Positions 38,169 through 48,243 of a DNA stretch of 64,000 nt are shown piece by piece. The notes beneath the pieces are model-generated. The model worked only from the letters and a program-made list of their open reading frames with translations. It did no database searches and was not told where the DNA came from. This stretch comes from Ooceraea biroi. Its lineage: Eukaryota; Arthropoda; Insecta; Hymenoptera; Formicidae. Location of the stretch: contig NC_039511.1 of the NCBI RefSeq assembly GCF_003672135.1, positions 336,464 to 400,463 on the forward strand. Reading direction: 5' to 3'. How positions within the stretch are numbered: the stretch's first letter is position 1; every line of letters starts with the position of its first letter. A program made the position numbers and the translations under genes.

Positions 38169-39992
38169 TCAACCAAAGAAGGCGCCCTCGTCGGAGCCCT
38201 CGGTCGTGCAGTTCTGCAACAATGATGCTGGATTTGACATTTCGTTGACGACGTCTCCACTGACGACGCCATTGCCACTGTTACCAGCACGCGGTGGCTT
38301 CACATCTTGGCTCTGCGAGGACGCATCATAGACCACACCGCGGTTACTCGCCGTTTGCTGCTGCTGCTGCTGCTGATTCTGTGAGTTGATCTCATTATAG
38401 ACTAGCTCTTGAATCTTGAGCCGGACGAACATCTGTCTGTCGAGTGGCAAACTTCTCAATGGATTTCGCACGCTCATGAGGAAATGATAGGTATCGTCCT
38501 CGTCCTCCGATCCGAGTGCCAATCTCTTTTGCAGTGACTCGTATCGCTTTCGGTCGGTGTCCGCGTAATCATTGTCAATCGCATCCATCAACGCTCGTTT
38601 ACGACCGATCATCTTGTTCATTTTAGGCGGCGGCATTACTTGATGCAGACCATCGTCGTTGGACAGCAAAGACTGGCACGAGTCGCCGTCCACGTCGTCA
38701 AATTGTGTCTCTTCGTGACCTTCAAGGATGTCGATTTGCGGTTCGATTTGTGTGCCATCCGGTGACGAGCGCATACCGACACAATTCTGCGATAAGGCGC
38801 AGCCGATCACCCTGGAATTCATTTGGTCCCGTAGAAAGAACAGGCTCTTGAACCAGACCCACTTGGAATCGTGCTCGGTGCCGTTACCGCCGTCGCATTT
38901 ACCCCGGTAGGTCTTCTTCAACTCGTTCCGGAAGTTATCGCGTAGGTGCTTCCACTTGGACTTGGCGACATCCGCTAGAACACAAAGTAAGGATCATGTT
39001 TGTAGCATAAGTGATGAATATACCGTCTGTTATCAAATTTCAAGAGTTACACAAGATCATTTTCAAAGTAACTCGCATCTTTCGAAACAATTTCATTCGA
39101 AATCCTATATTTTATCCGCATTTTAAACGTGAGATGTTGCAGACTCTCGAGAATTAATCTAGAAAATTATTATACGGTCGCATTATACAATCGTGCATCA
39201 TGAGAAATGCTTATTCGCCATGCATCTTTTAGTGAACGTTATCGCATCATCGATATTACGTCCGCTCATGATGACGGGTATACACCCATGCATACGCATT
39301 TTGCGCACACGTGCTATCGCGAGCGGCGCATCAGGCGCATGTCGCAAATTTTTTGTAGTAACTACAACACGATGATACCAGCGTGCGACCTAGTGGTGAT
39401 CCGTGCGAACTAGCAACCTGTTTCCTCCAGTCGGGCTTGTCCCCTCGCAAGGCGTAAGGCGTAAGGCGTAAGCTATCGACCCGCCGCGCCGACGAGCGAA
39501 GGTTCCAGCAGATGCAACCGTGGCCTCTAGCAATCGGCCAAATTTATTCGATTCGTCTTTACCGACGCATCTCTCGAAACTCGTATCACGCAATTCACGC
39601 ATTCTACGCATTCTACGCATCAGCGGGAGTGATATCACCCAACCGAGAACGATCCTGAGGTGACGGAGCCCGCGAATACGATGTACGAGTACGGTCTGGC
39701 GACCAATCGACTTGTATCAAACGCGTCCCACCCAGACGCGCGACGAGCGGCCAACCAATCGAGCCGGACAACCACCCACACGTGCACGTGCGCGTAACAC
39801 GCACACGAGTAACGTGACTTACGTGAGCAGGATACGGTCGTACATATACTCACTCGACACCTCGCAAGCCCTCGCAATCTCCCGCCACATTTTCAGTATG
39901 ACGTCACGATTGTGGTAGTTGACATTCTTCTGGTCCCAAATTGCGGGTCTTGCATGTACCTCGTTGATCAATCGCTGAAGGTCCATCGTCAT
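38169..39992 (-). CDS. MADF-BESS domain transcription factor
   Basis: Two exons on the - strand: 39992-39854 and 38974-38169. They join in phase 1 (donor GTGAGT at 39853, acceptor TTCTAG ending at 38975), giving 314 residues. Residues ~5-98 form a MADF (Myb/SANT-like DNA-binding) domain: RLINEV, RPAIWD, a conserved Trp in KMWREIA, then SKWKHLRDNF and a closing WFKSLFFLRDQM. A basic GRKRA run near residue 171 may be a nuclear signal. A BESS motif (about 206-243, YHFLMSVRNPLRSLPLDRQ...) would mediate protein interaction. A short poly-Gln run follows at about 247-253. MADF-BESS proteins are insect DNA-binding regulators. A later GTAAGT at 39822 looks tempting but gives a frameshift. Start: ATG at 39992 (a second ATG two codons on); the frame stays open upstream into GC-rich DNA, so a longer N-terminus is possible. 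Confidence 0.88.
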
Positions 39993-41110
39993 CGCGCTCC
40001 TACGACCGCCGGCGGCGTTGCATCGCCGGGGCGAGCGTTTGCCGGCGCGTCGATTGAGAAGCGTGACGGTGCCGGCGGTGCCGACGGAGGAGGCGGCCGC
40101 ACGTGCGCCGCTTCCTCCGACGCGCGGCTGGGCCTGCCCGCTGGCGGTGTGCTGTTCGACGAGGAGGCGGCTCCTCGGTTTATCGACCCGCGCCGCCGCT
40201 GAGTCTGTCTCCGCGGCGGTGACTGCGGCGCCGGCGGCGCCGGCGGCGTCAGCGTCAGGCTCGAGGACGACGACGGCGTCGGCAGCGGTACCCTCGATTA
40301 CGGCGGCGTTGCTACACGGCGTGGTAGCGCTGCTGCTGCGGGAGGCGACCGCGACGGCGACGCTGGGTACGTCGTCGTTGCTCGTAGCAAGTCGCTGACG
40401 CCTCCTCTTCTTTCTCTTGCGCCTCGCGACGCGGCAGGTGGCGGCGGCGACCGATGCGGAGGTGGAGGTGGTGGTAGTGGTGACGGTGGCGGCTGTGGCA
40501 GTGACAGCGGCGGCGGCGGCGGCGGCGTTGCTCGCGAAGCCGAGCCGAGCGGACGAGCGCAAACGGGACGAATCCAGGGCTATATCCTCGTCGGCTTGTG
40601 CGCGCGTGTCGTCCATGCACGCGCGCAGGCCAGCCGGAGAGACGCGGCGCAACACGCGCGAGGAAACGGGGGTGGCTGACGACGACGCTGACGCTGATGG
40701 CGAAGACGCTCGACGCTGATTACGCTGACCGCGCGCTGACCACGAGAACGATCGCGAGAACGATCGCGAGAACGACGAGCACCTCGTACCCGCTCGCGCG
40801 GTCGAGGAGAGAAAAGTACAGAGTAGAGCGGAGCAGAGCGAGTACAAGCGAGCACAACGCGCACGCACGCACACACACGCTCCGGCGATGTGGTGCTACT
40901 CGCGCGCGTCGCTGCCACAGCGGGGCCTTCGGCACCGCTCGACCCCAGCGCTCGGCTCCGCTCGGCTCCGCTCGGCGCGGCTCGACCCGACTCGACTCGA
41001 CTCAGCGCGGCTCCGCGCGGCGCGGACAATCCTCGCGCGCGCGAGAGAGAACGCATATGGGACGGGGCAGATGGAGAAGAAGAGGCTATAACGCCGAGCG
41101 AGTAAACCAC
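39993..41110 (-). promoter_or_regulatory. CpG-rich 5' region of the MADF-BESS gene
   Basis: A >1-kb block of very high GC and CpG lies directly upstream of the MADF-BESS start, in contrast to flanking AT-rich DNA. It includes trinucleotide-like Ala/Thr/Val-coding runs (about 40440-40530), a 13-bp tandem around gagaacgatcgc (40743-40777) and degenerate ctcgg/ctcga pentamers (40930-41010). Open frames exist on both strands, including a 294-codon upstream extension in frame with the MADF start. Their composition is low-complexity and they overlap each other, so most likely this is promoter and 5' UTR. Confidence 0.55.
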
Positions 41111-43965
41111 TGTCGGCTCGGTGAACACGCCGCGCGCACAGGGACGGAGATACGTACTGAAGCGGGTAGCGGATGGATTACGACAATGTCCGAGTATGCT
41201 AATCGGGGTAGTAGATAGCTGGCGGATTCGAACGTAATTCAGTGATTCATCAAAGTGCTCGAAATTTCATGAATCGTCAATTATACGCAAATTATATGCA
41301 AAATTTCAATGAGACTCCTATTGCCTTAGTAGAGTACTTTTCGACAAATAAGACCTTTTCTTATTTTCTTATTTTCCCACGAGACTAGATTATCTTAACT
41401 TTATTTACTCCTTTCATTGACTTTCACTCTCTACACTCTACAGCATCATCTGATACTTGTATTAGCGTCTGTAATCCATCATTCGTATATTTAGTATCAT
41501 CACGGTATTTTCTCTGTTGAGTCCAGTCTATTATTTAGCAGCCAATTTACTTCTAGTTTCCATCACACATTATTCAACATCGTATAAAGAAGGAATAAAG
41601 AAGTTGCGTTGCCGAAAATGTGTGCGCCTTGATACTCGATACGCAGCCGCTACTGAATTGGGCGTGCAGTTGCAAACGCGTCACCCGCTTCGAGCGAAGC
41701 AGCGCATCCGCTTTGCTCGGCTTTATCGCGTCGTACCGCGCCGCGTCGCGTCGCAGCAAAACGCGCTCGCCGTCCGCTCGTTAGCATGACTCCGCTCGGC
41801 TCTGCTCGACCCGGCTCGGCTCGACTCGGTCGGCCTCGGCCTCGGCCTCGACATGGGCCGTGGCGATCTGTACGATGTCCAGCATCAAAGCCTACAATTC
41901 GGGTGAAATCTTTCAGCTGTGATTTCAACATGAATCAAGAAGGAAAATCTACAAATCGAAAAGCAGTCTATCGAAGCAAATATTATCGCTGAATAAATCA
42001 TTAGATTTTCTTATCGTTAGTAGAGGCTAAAAGTGAGATACAAGTACAGCTAATAGTTGTACTGGAATCGTAAATGACGGAGTTGATTAATATATGATTG
42101 ATAATATGGTTGATGAATGAGAAAATAGGTCAATGTTTGACTTTTTAAGTAACATATCCTTACGTTGCAGTTGTTACAATCGTATATCATCTTGAAGTCT
42201 TTAATTGGTCGAACGACTGATGCTATATAATATATATATATATTGGGTACTCCGATTAAATCGTCCGATTATTGGCTAAACGTATTATAAGCAACATCAT
42301 ATCCTCCGTACCATTCCTGCGTGCCATCTGTGCAAATATGATTAATTTTGTTTATCGATAAGCAGGTAGTCGCGCGCAACCGCGATTTCGTGAACGCCAA
42401 AACGATGGCGTCTCTTACCGCTCCCACTGGCAACCTTGCCCCCATACGATCTCGCTTCATGATTCGCGTTTCTATTAATAGTCGTCTCAATCGTGAAGCA
42501 TCCAAGGATCTACCGAAGTAAAGGATCCGCCAATTCGTATATCTGAGAAGCGAGGACTTATTAGCAGAATCAGAATCTAACATTAAGTTATCGTAGAGAG
42601 ATAGAGTCATCTCGGTGTGACGGAGCTAAATACGAATATAGATAAATACGAATATAGATAAATACGCGACTGTGAAGATATGAGAGGAATAATAAAAATT
42701 TGTGAAATCCTACTTTGGAAAAAAGATTTGCAACATTTCCACACTTGAAATGTGATGTACAAACATAATTTAATACTAAAACTCCGATAGAATTTTCCCG
42801 ATATCCCGACATTTGGAGTTGAGAAATCGATTATATCGCAACTGCTACTATGTCACATCGTGCAAGTGAAGTTAGGGAAAATTAATTTCCTTCGAATTCG
42901 ATCTCTCGTATAGCGTCAGCATTTTCGTAAAGAGACCATCGTGCAACACGTACAATCTCCATTTCGTCGCGTTTCTCTCCATATACGCCCGTTTCGTCGT
43001 CGCACGCTGTGTACTAATCAGCGTCCAACTTGAAGTAATCTACCAGCATGTCTCGTATCAGTTTCTGCCTAGTCGGCAAACACAAAGAGGATCGGAGGAA
43101 AAGAGGAAATCCTCGCTAGTTACGTCTGCCCGTGTCTGCGTAATGCGAAACGTTGCGGATTAATACTGCGCCAGAGGTTTACGCACCAATGTGGGCTCAA
43201 AACCTCTACCAGACTCTGCGCATGTACCAGTCTGATTTCAAGTTGAAGTTACTCCCACATCCTCTGAGAATCGCTATTACATCGAGGAGGAGATTCAATA
43301 TTTTATTAGAAGGGATAGTGAATGAATGTTTATATCTTAAAAGGATCGAAAAATAATTTAAATTATAGTAATTTTCAAACTACAATAATTTACAAGTCAT
43401 ACTATATCTTACAGCAAGATTTATTTAAAAAATTCTCTTCTGCCAAGAATCTTCCACGTTTCGTAATTTGTTGATAAGATAAATGTAGATGTTGTTAACC
43501 TAGTATTTCTCTTGCAAAATTAACAACTGTAATATTAAAATACCGTTGCATAAGATGCAGTGACAGCTTTCGATGAATTCATCAGCAGCCGCGATAAATC
43601 GGTTTCACCAGGATGCCTCAGCGATATTTGCGCGACGCGGTAGCCGGCAATGTGCAGGTTCATAATCCTTCGGCGTGCCGGTATCGCGATCAATAATAGG
43701 CAGCGATGGATACTACGTACGCGAAGACGGACAATAGCGGCTTGCCTTCGGTCCGCTATATTGAGTATCTGATTCATTGTCAGTATGAAGCATAATTCAG
43801 GTATGTCTTGGTATCATTGTGGATAATGCAAGCATGCGCCTATCATGAACCACGCGATTCGTCCTCTTCACAGCCACGATATTGCGAACTAACAATAAGT
43901 GGGAAATCAAGCCATATTCCAGATTTGCGTTTCTGAATATTTTTTTTAAATACATATTCAAATAT
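41111..43965. other. Intergenic DNA with small GC patches
   Basis: A second CpG patch with ctcgg-type pentamers lies at about 41640-41880, resembling the block at 40930-41010. A 16-bp tandem (taaatacgaatataga, 2.5 copies) is at 42627-42666. GC-richer open frames on - at 42269-42610 (113 codons) and 43535-43777 (80 codons) have no recognised domain. A (TA)n tract is near 42228-42243. Confidence 0.4.
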
Positions 43966-43968
43966 TAA

Positions 43969-44190
43969 GGTGAGTGCAAAAGTTCGTGCCCAATTTATTA
44001 TTAAACCTCAAGTAATTTCGCATGTAAAAATTTTTATTAATCAATGATCGCTTTTTACAATCGTTTCTTAACGTCAGCTTCGGTTTTGTATTGAAGAAGG
44101 AAGACAGATGGTTTTTAACGGCTTCCAAAGATATGATTTGTTTCTCATTGAAATTGTTATGCAATGATCGAAACAAGTGATACTCTGATA
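43969..44190 (-). mobile_element. 5'-truncated mariner, 3' end only
   Basis: On the - strand, about 30 codons (FRSLHNNFNEK... VKNHLSSFF) match the layout of the C-terminal region that follows the third catalytic Asp in mariner transposases. The frame then decays toward a terminal-repeat-like end (ggtgagtgcaaaagttcgtg on +, from 43970). Upstream transposase sequence is missing. Old fragment. Confidence 0.6.
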
Positions 44191-44422
44191 TCAGGAGAAT
44201 ACGGTTATGAATAATTGATTTATAACTTTTGACATGAAGTTAATATCTTCAGCTTAAGTACGAAATAATAATGTAATCCACTGCATTTCGTTTCAAACCA
44301 CTCGCTATTCTCTGTACGCTGTATTAGTATATAAATATTATATATTGGCTTCCATTAGAATTCCATAGATTGGTAACTAAACAAGGCATGAATCTATAAA
44401 GATTGTTAGACACAATGGTATA

Positions 44423-44952
44423 CAGGGTGTCTGACATAAGGCGAAAAACCTCTCGCCCACAGGCACAGATAGATCTCGTCAAACTGAATTAAAAAGTCCT
44501 GTACCATTTTGTAAACAACCACGTAAAATTTCGAGTAATTAAGTAAAGAAAGTTCGCTAATTCAGCGGACGCGAGCTAGGGAAGCATGAATGACAGCAGC
44601 GAGTATCGGATTACAGCGGCAGGCGAGACGACGCGTGGACAATCATTTCTCAGCGTCTCATTCAAGCGCTCGTGTTGCCGAGAAAGTGTGTCGTTCTTAG
44701 AAGCGTCGCCTCGCCTGCCGCTGTAATTCGATACTCGCTGCTATCTCGTTCTTCTAAGAAATCGCGCGCGCACGCGCGCGTTTTTTACGTTATTCATTCA
44801 TACTTCCCTCGAATCCGCTGATGAGCAACTTTCTTTACTTAATTACTCGAAATTTTACGTGGTTGTTTGTAAAATGGTACAGGACTTTTTATTTCAGTTT
44901 GACGAGATCTACCTGTGGGCGAGAGGTTTTTCGCCTTATGTCAGGCACCCTG
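44423..44952. mobile_element. 530-bp foldback element with TA target duplication
   Basis: Ends CAGGGTGtctgacataagg and its complement ...gtcaggcacCCTG are flanked by TA on both sides (44421-44422, 44953-44954). The inverted arms pair nearly perfectly over the first ~130 bp (ggcgaaaaacctctcgcccac, then tcgtcaaactgaa, aaattttacgtgg). Less perfect inner arms (gcggcaggcga around 44620 and its complement near 44715) extend the pairing to the centre. A (CG)n-rich patch lies near 44765-44782. No ORF. The TA duplication and CAGGGTG ends suggest mobilisation by a Tc1/mariner-type transposase. Confidence 0.85.
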
Positions 44953-45134
44953 TAGAAACAGAATACGCAGGATATTAGTACCAGCAAGTTAACATCTTGC
45001 ATCGGGCGGCGTTATCGATCGGCCGGTCACGATATACGTGACAATGTTCTGTGTATAAACAAGATTATATTGCGTGCTCGATATATCCCTCGAGACCGAC
45101 CCCGGTGGATTTTCATGGAGCCATCTCTATGCAG

Positions 45135-45208
45135 ATTGCACTATCGTCGTTTGCGACCGATACGACCGCGACGGCGGCGGCAAGATGCGACGTGCCCGAG
45201 AAACCCGG
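45135..45208 (+). other. Possible orphan exon
   Basis: A 74-bp GC-rich segment is bounded by an acceptor-like ctctatgcag (ending 45134) and a strong donor ccgg|gtaagt (45209). It is open in all three frames. There is no partner exon in the window on this strand, so it could be an exon of a gene with large introns or chance. Confidence 0.2.
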
Positions 45209-45616
45209 GTAAGTTTAATAAGATTAAGCGGCACGCCAAGTCGCGGCTCAACAATGTTGTAAGTAATGCATATTGATCGTCACCTTAGATAGGCTCGTCT
45301 GCTTGTAACTTGCTCATCAAAATCATTATAATTCAATGTTACAGTTTGTTTATGAATATGAAAGAAGTCATACAAAATATCCTATCTCTTTATCAATTGC
45401 AATCATTTGTTATTATGTCATAAGTATAAAAATGTTTTCTAGATAAGCATATATATAATCGGGCATATTAAATTTATATTATTATAATGATTATTTCACA
45501 AAACATTAAATCGCGCTTGTAGATAGTTGTACTTATTGTTAAATATTATTATTATACATATATAGTACGTTTTAATGCGAACGAATATAATGAACATTTT
45601 TAAAATGATAAAAAAG

Positions 45617-47805
45617 TTAATAGAAATCTGTTTTCATATTAAGCCAGTTTTCTATCACTTCCGTACGATTTGGTCGTGGGAAGTTCTTGTTCCATTCATC
45701 AATTTTTGCATTAAGAATCATCATGGAACGATTCTCAATGCCTGTTAATATATATGTACGGAAAAACAGTGTGACTACTTTAGTCAGTGCGTTTAAAATA
45801 ACATCTAAGATATTACCTTCGAACTTGATGTCATATTTCCTGCGAAAAGTAAAGATATTTTATTAAAAGAATGTTGTTACAAGAATGTATTATTTACAAT
45901 AAGGGAGCCACCCTCGATTTCAATAATTTTTTAATACATCATCCAGATCATTAGCCTGACTGGTGATGACCTTGATGATATATTAAAATATTATTACGAT
46001 CTCGGGGATGGTTTCCTTATTGCAAATAATTACCAAAGGATGTAATTAAAATAAATTTTTTTCAATTAACTTAATTAATTTTATAAAATTTGTGAAAACA
46101 TGTTGTTCGGGCGAAATCATAAATTTGCAAAATATGCTCATAAAATAAATTTACGAATTAAATTAAAATCTTTGTTTAATATTTCGCTATTAAATGCGTG
46201 ACGAGTAAAAATCAGTCAACTCAACTATTCACGTAATCTTTGCAGGTACAAGTATTAATAATAAAATTTAAAAACTCATGGAGAAGTTCTTTATGTGAGA
46301 CTTAATGTCAAGGATAAAATCTAATCTAAGCTAAAATACAATCCGATCCGATTGTAATTTTTAGCACGATAATTATTGTCATTTTCCGATTATCTAATCA
46401 TTATCAGTATGTAATTAGAGATGTTATTTATCTGTGATTATCATTTGCAAGTTGTTTCGCTACCGCCCGCAAAATTACGGTTTTATCTTCGTCGAAAACA
46501 ACTTATTGTGCGCTATCATCTTTGATTGATAAGTTACAATTATTGACAAACATTTTCCGATACCTATAATGATTGTATAAATTTAAAATAAAAATACACA
46601 AGAAAGGAATATTTACCTAACTTTCGAGAATTTAATAGATTCGAGACTCAAATGGTAATTAGTCAAATCTATCGTTATTACAACATTAACGTCAAGATTG
46701 TAAAAACGACCGTTTACATCACCTTGCCTTTTATATAACATATATGTCAAGTAATATTCATAATTAAACTGAAAATAAATAAAAATTAAAGTATTATATC
46801 AATAATAGTATGAATCATAGTTATTCAATAATCAATATCAACCATGATTCTATATGTTTAATAATTGATATCACTGTGCAAGTCTCGTACTTACGTCCAA
46901 AACATCAAATCCAAAATTCATATTCAACATGAAGAGCTTATCCTTGTACTCCCCGGTTACGGATCCGGCACGCTTTAATTGCGATAGATTTTGCAACCAA
47001 CCATTCTTGAAATCTATATTTCCCTTCAGTATTCCAGGCTGAAAATGTTATTCCAAAATATAATCATAATGAAATATCTTAATCTGCAGCCTTTAATAAA
47101 ATGTTATCTTTAATATATTGCAGAGACATAAATTGGTATTTACTAAACTCTCTTTCGCCGCGAAGTTTAAAAATTCTTTCGAAAATAAAAATTTTATTAA
47201 CTATTAACGAAAATTCTTTAACATAAAATAAACGTACCAAAAGTGGGAAAATACTTTCAGAAAAATCGATGAGGTCCGTAGGATCCATACCATTTTCTAA
47301 GATGAAACTGCGTATACGCGGCAATAGACGATCCACGATCTCATTTAATTTTGCTTGAGAGCTAATGTTGCTGCACAATATACAGAAATATTCTTGGACA
47401 TTTCATTCATAACTTATCCAAATTAATTAATAAAATAAAATAATTAATAAAATTAAGTCATAAATCAATTATTTACATCGTACAGTTTGTCGCAATAATT
47501 CTTTAAACTTTACATTGCTTAAAACTTGAAAACTATTATTTCACTCTTAGTAATCATTGTCAAGTTATTTGTAATTTGTGATCTTAAAAATATAAAAGAT
47601 GTACATGAAACAGAAGTGTAGTCATAAAACGATTTAGTGAAAGTTACATTGAGGAAGTCGTATATAAAATTGCATACAGCTGTTAGCTTATAAGTTGAAT
47701 ACAAGTATAGACTTACAAGGTTTGCTTGATAATAGGAGATGAAACTTTGCTGTGCACTAATGTTATGATCACGAGAAAGAAAGCTAATCGCATTTGACCA
47801 GCCAT
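45617..47805 (-). CDS. Group-7 allergen/takeout-like secreted lipid-binding protein (copy A)
   Basis: Five exons on the - strand: 47805-47717, 47370-47238, 47038-46895, 46768-46617 and 45839-45617. All introns are GT-AG (donors GTAAGT, GTACGT, GTAAGT, GTAAAT) and phases match (2, 0, 0, 2). The CDS is 741 nt, 246 residues. Residues 1-20 form a signal peptide (Met-rich start, LAFFLVIITLV core). The mature part resembles the group 7 mite-allergen-like family, a member of the TULIP/JHBP/takeout fold that binds hydrophobic ligands: an N-terminal helix (KLNEIVDRLLPRIR), a central beta region with ILKGNIDFKNGWLQNLSQL, and a C-terminal long helix. Sequons lie at Asn31, Asn209 and Asn230. Likely secreted into haemolymph or another extracellular fluid; the ligand is unknown. 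It is the downstream half of a head-to-tail pair with 48244-50522. No AATAAA was seen just after the stop. Confidence 0.88.
45889..46030. mobile_element. Hairpin (MITE-like) element in intron 4 of copy A
   Basis: About 65-bp imperfect inverted arms meet near 45960 (gcaataagg.a.cca.cc, then a tc..taata.t.ttaata.atcatc pairing). It lies in the 777-bp intron 4 of copy A, while the matching intron in copy B is only 124 bp. No ORF. Confidence 0.7.
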
Positions 47806-48243
47806 GGTTGCACTAATAATCTAACTATGGTTGATTTGATTCTCTCCTGCATTCTTATTGTCAGTCCCCTACCGTTGGACATCTTTATCAGAATTTCCGA
47901 TTCGATAATGTCTTGAGTGTTGGCGAGTGTAACTATAGATCTTGAGATTATCTGTCTTGACAAAATCTAAAGATTATGTTTATTGTAACGCATATTTACC
48001 GCATATCACAGGGTATTAAAATTGTGATATATGATACACTGAGGAAAAAAAGGAATTCTTATCTCATATGTACCTATACATATATTGAACGGAGTAGATT
48101 AATATAACATTATTCTCACAGGTAAACATAAATATGCATACATTTCAGAAATATATTTGTAGATCATATATAAAATGAATACAATATACAAAATTATGCT
48201 ACAAAAAATATTGTCAGAAAATCGGTGTCTAATGTCCATTCAT

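Noticed and set aside
39819..39853. MADF exon 1 ending at the GTAAGT at 39822
   Set aside because: Joining it to the next exon shifts the frame and hits a stop within about 15 codons; the GTGAGT at 39853 restores a continuous MADF domain.
40018..41218. Several long ORFs on both strands in the CpG-rich block
   Set aside because: Stop codons are rare in such GC-rich low-complexity DNA; the frames overlap and encode simple Ala/Arg/Ser runs.
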